A model generated the notes under the pieces. That model saw only the letters and a program-made list of their open reading frames with translations, had not been told where the DNA came from and did not search any database. Both the position numbers and the translations under genes were made by a program. A stretch of DNA of 64,000 nt from Pelagibacteraceae bacterium AG-345-O09 (GTDB taxonomy: Bacteria; Pseudomonadota; Alphaproteobacteria; Pelagibacterales; Pelagibacteraceae): the NCBI GenBank assembly GCA_003281725.1, contig QCBC01000001.1, positions 1 to 64,000 on the forward strand. The letters run 5' to 3'. Shown here piece after piece: positions 30,320 to 38,003 of the stretch (the stretch's first letter is position 1; every line of letters begins with the position of its first letter).

Positions 30320-30485
30320 AGTTACAATTGTAATAATAATTTATATTTTGGGCCTTATTTTTGGTGCTTTGTTTCTTGATATTTGGAGCGCTGATACAAG
30401 TGTATTAAAGGGCCTTTTAGGTTTAGGATGGACTGCTCTACTTTTAATAGGATTATTTTTTGCTGACAAAAATGAAAAAGAATAA
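30312..30485 (+). CDS. Hypothetical 57-residue two-helix membrane protein
   Basis: Frame from ATG at 30312 to TAA at 30485, overlapping the DUF1289 stop by 8 bp. The protein starts MSKVTIVIIIYILGLIFG (helix 1), then LDIWSADTSVLKG, and a second helix (LGWTALLLIGLFFA), ending KNEKE. The helix-loop-helix pattern and the start-stop overlap support a real, coupled gene. No family recognised. Confidence 0.6.
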   Translation: MSKVTIVIIIYILGLIFGALFLDIWSADTSVLKGLLGLGWTALLLIGLFFADKNEKE

Positions 30486-30900
30486 TTTTTTTAAATTTGT
30501 AATCATTCTCTTTATACTATTTCCTGCACAACAGCTTAAATCAGAAATAATTATAATGAGTTTGTGTGATGATCAACAAGATGAGTTTATAAAGAATGAA
30601 TATATTCTCAATTTGAATGAGCTGATAATGACTAGAAATTATATTTATAAAGAAAAAACATATCAAAAATATAGAATTACGGATCTTAGTGTGAAAAAAA
30701 AAAATTCTTATGTAAGAAACATTTACCAAGAAAATGGAAAGATATTAACTCATAAACATGGCTACCCACAGTTTTATACTCAAATTTTATTTGAAAAAGG
30801 AAAACAAGAAATTTTCATGAAAACTGTACTAAATGATGAAGTGGGTATCTCAAAAATTTCTACCTGTAAAAAAATTGAAAAATTTAAAAAAGAAAGTTAA
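30472..30900 (+). CDS. Hypothetical exported protein
   Basis: A 142-residue protein starting MKKNNFFKFVIILFILF, with a likely signal peptide ending near residue 23 (QQLKS). The frame is open to an ATG at 30460, but 30472 gives the better signal peptide and overlaps the end of the previous small gene by 14 bp. The mature part is basic and has two cysteines (MSLCDD near the N-terminus and STCKK near the C-terminus) that might form a disulfide. No family recognised; probably periplasmic. Confidence 0.65.
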   Translation: MKKNNFFKFVIILFILFPAQQLKSEIIIMSLCDDQQDEFIKNEYILNLNELIMTRNYIYKEKTYQKYRITDLSVKKKNSYVRNIYQENGKILTHKHGYPQFYTQILFEKGKQEIFMKTVLNDEVGISKISTCKKIEKFKKES

Positions 30901-31022
30901 CGTTTTTTTTTATTTTTTATAGAATTTCTATTTTTTTTCTCAAATCGACTATTAGTAATATTGCTTCTGTGTTTAGCGTAAGCTTGTTTTTGTGCTTGTT
31001 TCATAGCTCTTTTAGAGGACAT
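30897..31022 (-). CDS. Hypothetical 41-residue highly basic protein
   Basis: Frame from ATG at 31020-31022 to TAA at 30897-30899. The protein is almost all Lys, Arg, Gln, Asn and Ala (starting MSSKRAMKQAQKQAYAKHR and ending KNKKKR), without hydrophobic core. It could be a nucleic-acid or ribosome-binding peptide. Its stop overlaps the convergent gene's stop by 3-4 bp, and the histidine phosphatase start-to-stop unit on the same strand lies just upstream (5 bp gap). Amino-acid bias alone can arise in AT-rich DNA, so confidence is moderate. Confidence 0.5.
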   Translation of the reverse strand: MSSKRAMKQAQKQAYAKHRSNITNSRFEKKNRNSIKNKKKR

Positions 31023-31027
31023 AATAT

Positions 31028-31585
31028 TTAATAATCTATTTCTATATTTCCTATTATTTCAAAATTTTTATCTGATACTACAATTTCTCCTGAACTTGGA
31101 GCATAATTTAATACTTCAGATATTACCACATAATGCGTAATAAGAACTAAATTCTTATCTTCATTCCAATTATCAATATATTTTTTAAGATTTAACATTT
31201 GAAATTTTTTATTTTTTGCAAATTTTGAACTATAAAACGAATTTAAAAAATCCTTTGTCTTAAATTTGTCAAATGCTATTAAAGCTGTTTCTTTGCATCT
31301 GCACCATTCACTTGAAATCACTAAATCTATTGGGATTTTATTTTCATTAAAAAAACTTCCAATTTTTTCTGATTGCTTTCTTCCTGAGTCACTTAAATTT
31401 CTTTGAGTAGAACAATCTTTAATATCAAAGTTATCAGGATCTCCATTTCCAGGTGCGTAAGCGTGTCTAATAAAAACTAAATTACCTCCTTTTTGAAGTT
31501 TTTCAAAAAGATGATTTTTTGAAACTGCTTTTATTTCGTTTGTTAAAGCTATAAATATAATTAATATAATATTTATTAATTTCAT
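31028..31585 (-). CDS. Histidine phosphatase family protein, exported
   Basis: A 185-residue protein with a signal peptide (MKLINIILIIFIALTNEIKA) and the branch motif FIRHAYAPG, with Arg40-His41 as the phospho-acceptor pair. Downstream are SSEWCRCKET and LITHYVVIS, which supply the second Arg and His of the active site. It is therefore a periplasmic phosphoglycerate-mutase-fold phosphatase; the substrate is unknown. Its start codon is only 2 bp from the divergent uracil-DNA glycosylase start. Confidence 0.8.
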   Translation of the reverse strand: MKLINIILIIFIALTNEIKAVSKNHLFEKLQKGGNLVFIRHAYAPGNGDPDNFDIKDCSTQRNLSDSGRKQSEKIGSFFNENKIPIDLVISSEWCRCKETALIAFDKFKTKDFLNSFYSSKFAKNKKFQMLNLKKYIDNWNEDKNLVLITHYVVISEVLNYAPSSGEIVVSDKNFEIIGNIEIDY

Positions 31586-31587
31586 TA

Positions 31588-32268
31588 ATGAACATTAAGT
31601 TTAAAAAATTAAATAAAACAATAGTTAAATGCAAAAAATGTCCTCGTTTAACAAAATTTATAAAAAAAATATCATTGGAAAAAAGAAAAAAAAATTTCAA
31701 TGAAAAATATTGGGGAAAACCTGTTACTGGTTTTGGCGATATTAATGCAAGATTAATGATTATTGGTTTAGCTCCCGCAGCTCATGGGGGAACAAGAACA
31801 GGTAGAGCTTTTACAGGTGATAAATCTGGAAATTTTCTTTTTAAAAGTCTTTTTTCAGTAAAAATATCTAATCAAGATTTTTCTGAAGATAAAGATGATG
31901 GTTTAAAGTTAAAGTCTACATACATAACAAATATTTTAAAATGCGTTCCTCCAGGTGACAAGCCTATGAATGAAGAATTAAGTCAATGCTCAAAATATTT
32001 TGCAAAAGAAATTGATTATCTAAAAAAAATAAAAGTGATTGTAGCACTAGGTAAGGTTGCATTCGATAATTGCGTAAAAATTTACAAAAAAAAATTTAAC
32101 ATTAATAATAAATTTGAATTTAAACATGGTAAAAAATATCAATTACCTGATAACAAAATTCTAATAGCTTGTTATCATCCTAGTCCAAGAAATGTTAATA
32201 CCAAAGTTGTAACTAATTCTATGATTAATAGATTATTTAGAAAGGCCAAAAAAATTTCTAAGCTTTAA
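31588..32268 (+). CDS. Uracil-DNA glycosylase, type 5 (UdgB-like)
   Basis: DNA repair enzyme removing uracil and other deaminated bases; 226 residues. The N-terminal KCKKCPRL cysteines (15 and 18), with later cysteines, are the expected [4Fe-4S] ligands. The active-site motif GLAPAAHGGTRTGRAFTGD (residues 60-78) has Ala where families 1 and 4 have Asp/Glu, which is typical of family 5. The C-terminal motif is CYHPSPRNVNT. The start cannot be much later because the first cysteines are near the N-terminus. It overlaps the end of the convergent ybgC-like gene by 11 bp. Confidence 0.87.
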   Translation: MNIKFKKLNKTIVKCKKCPRLTKFIKKISLEKRKKNFNEKYWGKPVTGFGDINARLMIIGLAPAAHGGTRTGRAFTGDKSGNFLFKSLFSVKISNQDFSEDKDDGLKLKSTYITNILKCVPPGDKPMNEELSQCSKYFAKEIDYLKKIKVIVALGKVAFDNCVKIYKKKFNINNKFEFKHGKKYQLPDNKILIACYHPSPRNVNTKVVTNSMINRLFRKAKKISKL

Positions 32269-32680
32269 TCGTGTCACAAAAATAAGGTTTAAATTTTGAA
32301 TATATATCTTCAGGGATTTTTATTGGTTTTCCATTTCTATCAATAAAAACTAAATGCACTTGAGACTCTACAATAATTTTTTCATCTTTTGTAATTATTT
32401 GATTCATAAAAAAAGACGTTTTGGTTATAGATTTCACAAAAGATCTAATAGTTAATTCATCTTCTAGAAATGCAGATTTTTTATATTCAATATTGCAAGA
32501 TTTAACTATTATTAATGCATTAAATTCTTCTTGAATTTTTTTATTACTAAATCCAATTGAAAACAAAGCCTCTGTTCTTGCTCTTTCTAAGAACTTTAGA
32601 TAATTCGCATAATAAACAACCCCACCTGAGTCAGTATCCTCATAATAAACTTTTAAGTTATGGAAAAAATTTTTATGCAT
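32258..32680 (-). CDS. ybgC: YbgC/FadM family acyl-CoA thioesterase
   Basis: A 140-residue hot-dog-fold protein. The motif YYEDTDSGGVVYYANYLKFLERARTE (read in parts at about residues 12-37) carries the catalytic Asp and the central helix of 4-hydroxybenzoyl-CoA-thioesterase-type enzymes. YbgC proteins are often found with the tol-pal genes, which are not near here. The substrate is likely short or acyl-CoA type but is not defined by sequence. Convergent overlap with the UDG gene. Confidence 0.85.
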   Translation of the reverse strand: MHKNFFHNLKVYYEDTDSGGVVYYANYLKFLERARTEALFSIGFSNKKIQEEFNALIIVKSCNIEYKKSAFLEDELTIRSFVKSITKTSFFMNQIITKDEKIIVESQVHLVFIDRNGKPIKIPEDIYSKFKPYFCDTIKA

Positions 32681-32732
32681 AAATTAATTATATCAAAAAA
32701 AATAACTATTTTACATAAACTAAGATATACTA

Positions 32733-32879
32733 ATGGTGGTGAATATTTTTGTTATATGGTTGGTAATGGTTATAGCTTGGAATTTTGGTTACCCACAGGC
32801 AAGTCCACTAGAGGATGTGATTGTTGCAGTTGTTCTATCATTATTTGGAACAATTTTGAAGAAATATCTTAAAATGTAA
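32733..32879 (+). CDS. Hypothetical 48-residue two-helix membrane protein
   Basis: Frame from ATG at 32733 to TAA at 32879, ending one base before the stop of the convergent DUF3047 gene. The product starts MVVNIFVIWLVMVIAWNFG (helix 1), has a short PQASPLED loop, then VIVAVVLSLFGTIL (helix 2) and a KKYLKM tail. A longer overlapping frame (32660-32872) exists but gives a cysteine-rich, unstructured sequence; the hydrophobic hairpin here looks far more protein-like. No family recognised. Confidence 0.5.
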   Translation: MVVNIFVIWLVMVIAWNFGYPQASPLEDVIVAVVLSLFGTILKKYLKM

Positions 32880-33530
32880 TTAATCAACTGAAAAGTAAAT
32901 ATTTTGAAAATAAGCAATTGATTTCATTTTAGAATTGTCCGTATCAGACATGATAGCTAATCCATCTAATTCATTTACATCCAAATTATGAAATTTTTTA
33001 AAATCCTCTTTGACATTTACCTTTACAGTAACCCATTCATTGAGGTTATTTTTTGTAGTAGACAAAACACTATCTATTGATTTTTTAGTATATGGACTGG
33101 GAGAATTAAATCCAATTTCATTGTTACTTGAGAAAACATAATTTATTGCTCTATTAGATAATGGTGTTGCACCTGTCTTTTTAACTACAAACACTCTAGC
33201 GGCAAAATCATGCCCTTTCTTAGTATCTTCTTTTATGCCAGATAAATCTTTCTCAACTTTCCATGTAATATTGATAAAAGGTGTTTTGCTAAGGTCTATT
33301 TTTAATTCTTTTCCTAAACCAGAAGCGGCATTGTCAGCAGTGGCTTTTAAAAAATTGCCATTTTCATTTGATCCAATTGAATAATTTGTCTTATTATCTG
33401 CACCTCTTACCTTTCTGACCTCTAGTTCTGAAAGTTCAACTTCAGTAAATTCAAATACTTTAATTTCGCTAGCGACACTTACTCCAGTTATTAAGAGAAT
33501 ATTGATTAAAAATATTAAAATTATTTTCAT
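32880..33530 (-). CDS. DUF3047 family exported protein
   Basis: A 216-residue protein with a signal peptide (MKIILIFLINILLITGVSVAS). The frame is open further up to 33581, but the ATG at 33528-33530 gives the signal peptide. The beta-rich mature part has the DUF3047 pattern: LSKTPFINITWKVEKD, then KGHDFAARVFVV and INYVFSSN, and the C-terminal ELDGLAIMSDTDNS. The family resembles carbohydrate-binding jelly-roll folds but its role is unknown. It lies alone between convergent small genes. Confidence 0.8.
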   Translation of the reverse strand: MKIILIFLINILLITGVSVASEIKVFEFTEVELSELEVRKVRGADNKTNYSIGSNENGNFLKATADNAASGLGKELKIDLSKTPFINITWKVEKDLSGIKEDTKKGHDFAARVFVVKKTGATPLSNRAINYVFSSNNEIGFNSPSPYTKKSIDSVLSTTKNNLNEWVTVKVNVKEDFKKFHNLDVNELDGLAIMSDTDNSKMKSIAYFQNIYFSVD

Positions 33531-33614
33531 AAATTTTTTAAAAAAAATTGTTAATACATTATTTCGACAAAATTTAAACAATCTAAAATCAATTTTAATT
33601 CGTATATAGTAATT

Positions 33615-33752
33615 ATGAAGACAATTTCCATTTTTATTTTACTGATTTACTGGTCAATAATGATTTTTGCTCCAGTTATGTCAAAAGATGTTAAATTTGG
33701 ACGAGCTAAACTTAATCAAACTAAGATAATCGAACAAAAACCTCGAAGTTAA
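33615..33752 (+). CDS. Hypothetical 45-residue membrane or secreted peptide
   Basis: Frame from ATG at 33615 to TAA at 33752. It starts MKTISIFILLIYWSIMIFAP, a hydrophobic segment that could be a signal peptide or a single helix, followed by a basic tail (KDVKFGRAKLNQTK). The stop overlaps the convergent SDR gene by 4 bp. The divergent DUF3047 gene starts 84 bp away, leaving room for promoters. No family recognised. Confidence 0.45.
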   Translation: MKTISIFILLIYWSIMIFAPVMSKDVKFGRAKLNQTKIIEQKPRS

Positions 33753-34501
33753 TAAGTCGATCGACCTCCACTGATATCAAAAACAGCTGCTGTAGAGAAA
33801 GTATTCTCCTCTGAAGATAACCAGCAAACTAAAGAGGTAAACTCTTCAACCTCCAGAAATCTTCCTCTTGGCACTTTTGAAAGCATTCTTTGGACATGAT
33901 CTTTGGTCATTTGGTCTAAAATTCTAGTTTTTGCCCCTGCTGGTGTTACAGCATTAACTGCAATGTTCTTATCAGCAAGTTCTTTTCCAAGTGATTTGGT
34001 TAATCCAATCGCTCCTGCTTTTCCAGAGCTATAGGCACTTGCATTTGCATTACCATCTTTTCCAGCAACTGAAGCAACATTAACAATCCTCCCATAGTTA
34101 TTTTTAATCATACTAGGTACAATTGCTCTACAACAATTGAATGTTCCAAATAGATTAATTTTTACTATTTCATTCCACTTATCAACATCATACTCCCATA
34201 ATGGTGCTGTTGGTCCAGTAATGCCAGCATTATTGATTAGTATATCTATATTTGAATTTTTAATTGTCTTATTTACTGCATCTTCAACTGTTTTATAATT
34301 CGAAACATCAACTATATTAGAAGTTAAATTATCGTTATTAATGTTGTTAATAACTTTTTCTAAAAGTTTAGAATCTATATCCCAAATAACTACTTTTGCG
34401 CCACCTTCTAAAAACCTTTTTGCGATATCTAAACCAAATCCTTGTGCTCCCCCAGTAATTACCGCAGTTTTATTTTTAAAATCAAATAGATTCTTATTCA
34501 T
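33749..34501 (-). CDS. SDR family NAD(P)-dependent dehydrogenase
   Basis: A 250-residue classical short-chain dehydrogenase. The cofactor loop is TGGAQGFGLDIAKR (residues about 16-29), the NNAG motif is INNAGITGP, the catalytic Ser is in NVASVAG and the YSSGK motif gives Tyr-x3-Lys. The acidic residue after strand 2 (VIWDID) suggests NAD preference. It resembles beta-ketoacyl/ribitol-type alcohol dehydrogenases. Position at the end of the TRAP / NCS1 transporter run suggests it oxidises or reduces an imported compound; the substrate is unknown. Confidence 0.85.
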   Translation of the reverse strand: MNKNLFDFKNKTAVITGGAQGFGLDIAKRFLEGGAKVVIWDIDSKLLEKVINNINNDNLTSNIVDVSNYKTVEDAVNKTIKNSNIDILINNAGITGPTAPLWEYDVDKWNEIVKINLFGTFNCCRAIVPSMIKNNYGRIVNVASVAGKDGNANASAYSSGKAGAIGLTKSLGKELADKNIAVNAVTPAGAKTRILDQMTKDHVQRMLSKVPRGRFLEVEEFTSLVCWLSSEENTFSTAAVFDISGGRSTY

Positions 34502-34505
34502 TTAA

Positions 34506-35963
34506 TTAGTCTTTTGCTAAAAGGTAATAAACCAAAGAGGCAATAAAAGCTCCTATTATCCATGAATAAGATTGTAGAAACATTAAATTACTATTCCAAA
34601 TAGTTGATGCTGAAAAAATAAACCCTAAAATTAAGGAATAGGTTCCCTTAATATGCCACCCACTAGAATAATAATAAGCACTATCTTTTTCTAAAGAATA
34701 AATATCTTTATTAACTAAATTTTCTTTTTTAATAAAATAGAAATCAGATATCATGACTCCAGCCAATGGACCAAAAAAAGCACCTATAGTATCCAAATAA
34801 GATAATGCACCAATTTGACTAAAATAAGTAAGCCAGAAAATACTAATCCCAAAAGCTAAAATTATAATTGTAATACTGGAACTTTTTAATGAAAAAGATG
34901 AAGGAATAAAATTAATCAGAGAATATTGAGAGGGAATAAAATTAGTAATTAAATTTGTGGATGCTGAAGCAATAATAATAAAAATTAAAACTAAAATTGT
35001 CACAAGTAAATTGTTTAGTTTTCCAATTATATCTGTTGGATTTGTTAGTATTCTATTCAAATTATCTGGATCCTGTTTTAAAAAAGCATCAGCTCCAGTC
35101 ACTATAAATAATGTAAAAAATGAAAAAATAATTAAGTTTAATAATAAACTCAAATTTCCTTTTTTAAGTTCTTTTTCATTTTTAACATATCTAGAAAAAT
35201 CACCAAAATTCATAATTACTATTGAGAAAAATGTAAACATTGTACCAGTAACTGTAATCAGTGGAGCGATATTGTTTTTATCAAAAAAATTAAGATAATT
35301 TAAAGAATTGATAAATGCGTAAGATGAAGACTTTACATCTAATAATAATGTTGAAAAGAAAAATACTATCATTCCCAAATAAACTGTAATTGCAGAAAAT
35401 TTTATTATCTTCCTATTAAAAATCATTCCTGCGCTGAATAAAAATCCTTGAGTGATGATTGTAATTAAAAGCGAGAACCAGTCGATGATATTTAATCCTA
35501 AAAAGAACATTAAAAAAATTTCTTTGTTTAATATTTCAGGGTTAAATGAAAAAATACCTATCCTAATTAAGTAAACTATAGCTTTTGACAAAAAATATGT
35601 TTGAATCCCAAACATAAAAATTCCAGTTATACATCTTAATAGTCCAAAAATTTTAGCACCATTAAAGCCTAATGAGGATCTCAATAAAACAACAAACGGT
35701 AATCCAAATTTTTGTGACGGTTTTCCAATCCAATTTGAAAATAAATAAACCAAAAAAGAACCTAATACTGTACCAAAAAAAACAACCGTTGAATTCATAT
35801 CATAAATAATATAAAGAGATGCAATAAGTGAAAATCCGATAATACTTTGAATGTTAACACCCCAAAAATAAAATAAATCTTTCCAATCCCAAGTTTTGTT
35901 ATTCGGATTTACTGAAACTAAATTCCAATTAATAAGTGTTCTTTTTGATTTTCGTTGACTCAC
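34506..35963 (-). CDS. NCS1-type permease (cytosine/purine/thiamine/allantoin family)
   Basis: A 485-residue membrane protein with about 12 helices. The N-terminal WNLVSVNPNNKTWDWKDLFYFWGVN segment and the helix 3 region KFGLPFVVLLRSSLGFNGAKIFGLLRC match nucleobase:cation symporter-1 proteins. The substrate is likely a nucleobase, hydantoin or other nitrogen heterocycle, but it cannot be assigned. It sits between the TRAP genes (25 bp gap) and the SDR gene (4 bp gap), all on the minus strand. Confidence 0.85.
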   Translation of the reverse strand: MSQRKSKRTLINWNLVSVNPNNKTWDWKDLFYFWGVNIQSIIGFSLIASLYIIYDMNSTVVFFGTVLGSFLVYLFSNWIGKPSQKFGLPFVVLLRSSLGFNGAKIFGLLRCITGIFMFGIQTYFLSKAIVYLIRIGIFSFNPEILNKEIFLMFFLGLNIIDWFSLLITIITQGFLFSAGMIFNRKIIKFSAITVYLGMIVFFFSTLLLDVKSSSYAFINSLNYLNFFDKNNIAPLITVTGTMFTFFSIVIMNFGDFSRYVKNEKELKKGNLSLLLNLIIFSFFTLFIVTGADAFLKQDPDNLNRILTNPTDIIGKLNNLLVTILVLIFIIIASASTNLITNFIPSQYSLINFIPSSFSLKSSSITIIILAFGISIFWLTYFSQIGALSYLDTIGAFFGPLAGVMISDFYFIKKENLVNKDIYSLEKDSAYYYSSGWHIKGTYSLILGFIFSASTIWNSNLMFLQSYSWIIGAFIASLVYYLLAKD

Positions 35964-35988
35964 TTAAACAATATAAAACTAAAATTTT

Positions 35989-37323
35989 CTACTGTCCATA
36001 TAAGAGAGTTGGTAACCAAAGAGCAATTTGGGGAAATACAATAATTAAAACTAATCCTATGACTTGTAAGACCATAAATTGCATCATCCCGTAATAGATA
36101 TCCTTAAGATCCCACTCAGGCACTACTCCTTTTAAAAAATATGCTGAAAGAGCAACTGGAGGTGACAGCCAGGCGGTCTGTAAGTTTACAGCTACTAATA
36201 TTGCAAACCAAGTTAAATTAAAACCTAAAGCCTCTACTAGTGGTAAAATAATTGGAATAATTATCATTACTATAGGTACCCACTCTAAGGGCCAACCTAA
36301 TAAGAAAATCATAACCATTATCATTGCAAGGATTAAATACTTATTCATTTCTAGTCCTAATAAAAATTCAGTTAATAATGTAGGGGTTCCTAATCTAGCA
36401 AACACTGCACCGAAAAAATTTGATGCAGCAACTAAAACCATTATTAAAGCAGTTATCTCAAGAGTTTTAACCAAAGCTTCTTGAAGTTTTGGTAATGTTA
36501 ATTTTTTATAAGCTAAAGATAATAAAAGCGCACCCATTGCTCCACAACCAGCAGCTTCTGTTGGAGTTGCAAATCCAAATAAGATACTTCCTAATGCAGC
36601 AAAAACTAATGCAGCAGGTGGTACTAATCCTAAAAAAAACTCTACCCACACTTCTTTCATACTCGCAGCTCTCATATCTTCAGATAAAACTGGTCCTAAT
36701 TTTGAATTAATCATACATCTAATTGTTGTGTAAGCTGCGTATAAAGTTGCAAGTAAAATCCCAGGAAAAATAGCTGCTGCAAATAAATCAATAACAGGAA
36801 TTTCCATTATAGGACCCATCACTACAAGCATAATACTTGGTGGAATTAAAATTCCTAAAGTTCCACCAGCGGTGATTGTTCCAGCTGCAAGTTTAACATC
36901 ATAGCCTGATCTATTCATTGATTTTGCAGCCATAATTCCGAGAATGGTAACAGAAGCTCCAACAATTCCTGTTGCAGCTGCGAATATTACAGAAACAAAT
37001 AAAACTGCATAATATAAAGATCCTCTAACTTTAGCCAACATTAGTTGAAAAGCAGAAAACAATCTTTCCATTAAACCAGCCTGTTCCATCATTATCCCCA
37101 TAAAGACAAAGAGTGGAACGGCGGCAAGAGTTTGTTCAGTCATTACCATGGAGAATTGAAGGGTCATTAAATAGAAAACTAATTTTCCAAAACCTAAATA
37201 ACCAAATACAAATCCTAAAAATATCAAAGTAAATGATATTGGAAATCCAACAAATATTGCAAAAAGCATTACTCCTACAAGTATAAAACCTAGTATTGCT
37301 GGATCCATAAATTCAGCAATCAT
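35989..37323 (-). CDS. dctM: TRAP transporter large permease subunit (DctM)
   Basis: Large membrane subunit (444 residues, about 12 helices) of a tripartite ATP-independent periplasmic transporter driven by a sodium or proton gradient. Family segments include VGFPISFTLIFLG, AAVPLFVFMGIMMEQAGL, the GIVGASVTILGIMAAKSM helix and TPTEAAGCGAMGALLL. It overlaps dctQ by 4 bp, as TRAP membrane genes usually do. Confidence 0.95.
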   Translation of the reverse strand: MIAEFMDPAILGFILVGVMLFAIFVGFPISFTLIFLGFVFGYLGFGKLVFYLMTLQFSMVMTEQTLAAVPLFVFMGIMMEQAGLMERLFSAFQLMLAKVRGSLYYAVLFVSVIFAAATGIVGASVTILGIMAAKSMNRSGYDVKLAAGTITAGGTLGILIPPSIMLVVMGPIMEIPVIDLFAAAIFPGILLATLYAAYTTIRCMINSKLGPVLSEDMRAASMKEVWVEFFLGLVPPAALVFAALGSILFGFATPTEAAGCGAMGALLLSLAYKKLTLPKLQEALVKTLEITALIMVLVAASNFFGAVFARLGTPTLLTEFLLGLEMNKYLILAMIMVMIFLLGWPLEWVPIVMIIIPIILPLVEALGFNLTWFAILVAVNLQTAWLSPPVALSAYFLKGVVPEWDLKDIYYGMMQFMVLQVIGLVLIIVFPQIALWLPTLLYGQ

Positions 37324-37934
37324 TTAGACTCTCCTGGCCACTCACCTTTTTTGGCAGCCCAATAGCTTTTAAATAATTCTGAAATTCCTTGAACAAGTAA
37401 AAATATTATTCCAATTAATAAACAAGTTTTTATAGGCCACATATATGGCATCCAAGTAGTATCCATTCCTCTTTCACCTCTTTGGATAGACTCGCCTACA
37501 TATCCAATAGTCATATAAAGAAAAACGATAAGACCGGGGAAATAAAACAATAGGTATAACCAAAAGTCTATTGTTCCCTGTGTTTTAGTTTTAAAATTTC
37601 TGTATAAAAAATCAGCTCTAATATGAACTCCTCTTGAGAGTGCATATCCGGCTCCTAACATAAACAATGCCCCGTACAAAAACCTGCTTATGTCATAGGC
37701 CCAAATTGTTGGAGCTAAAAATAATTTTCTTGCTAGAACTTCATAAGTCATCGCAAAAATTAATGGCATTAAAATCCAACAAACTATATTTCCAACCCAC
37801 TTGCTAAATTTATCTATATTAACGATAGATTTTGCCATCCAAGATGGCATATCATCCGGCATCTTGCCTGAACCACCTCGCCTTTCGGCAATCATTTCAT
37901 CTGAAATATCTAATTTTGATGGTTCGTCAGTCAT
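37320..37934 (-). CDS. dctQ: TRAP transporter small permease subunit (DctQ)
   Basis: Small four-helix subunit of the TRAP transporter, 204 residues. An N-terminal cytosolic stretch of about 40 residues (rich in Asp/Glu/Met/Gly) precedes the helices, somewhat longer than in typical DctQ proteins. The motifs EVLARKLFLAPTIWAYDISRFL and ALSRGVHIRADFLYRNF are those of the family. It lies 69 bp downstream of dctP, and a hairpin with a T-run fills that gap. Confidence 0.92.
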   Translation of the reverse strand: MTDEPSKLDISDEMIAERRGGSGKMPDDMPSWMAKSIVNIDKFSKWVGNIVCWILMPLIFAMTYEVLARKLFLAPTIWAYDISRFLYGALFMLGAGYALSRGVHIRADFLYRNFKTKTQGTIDFWLYLLFYFPGLIVFLYMTIGYVGESIQRGERGMDTTWMPYMWPIKTCLLIGIIFLLVQGISELFKSYWAAKKGEWPGESK

Positions 37935-37955
37935 AAAATTTTAGTTAAAAAAATT

Positions 37956-37980
37956 AGAGCGGACTATAAAAGTCCGCTCT
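37956..37980 (-). terminator. Hairpin with T-run between dctP and dctQ (partial terminator / mRNA stabiliser)
   Basis: A perfect 10-bp stem (AGAGCGGACT / AGTCCGCTCT) with a 5-base loop. In the direction of transcription it is followed by AATTTTTTT. It lies between the binding-protein gene and the permease genes, so it probably lets most transcripts end or be protected after dctP, giving more binding protein than permease. It is the most GC-rich short element in its surroundings. Confidence 0.8.
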
Positions 37981-38003
37981 AAAATATTAAGATTAATTAC
38001 TGA

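Noticed and set aside
32660..32872. A 70-residue frame on the plus strand
   Set aside because: It has no domain-like pattern and overlaps the ybgC start. The frame at 32733-32879 gives a far better membrane protein.
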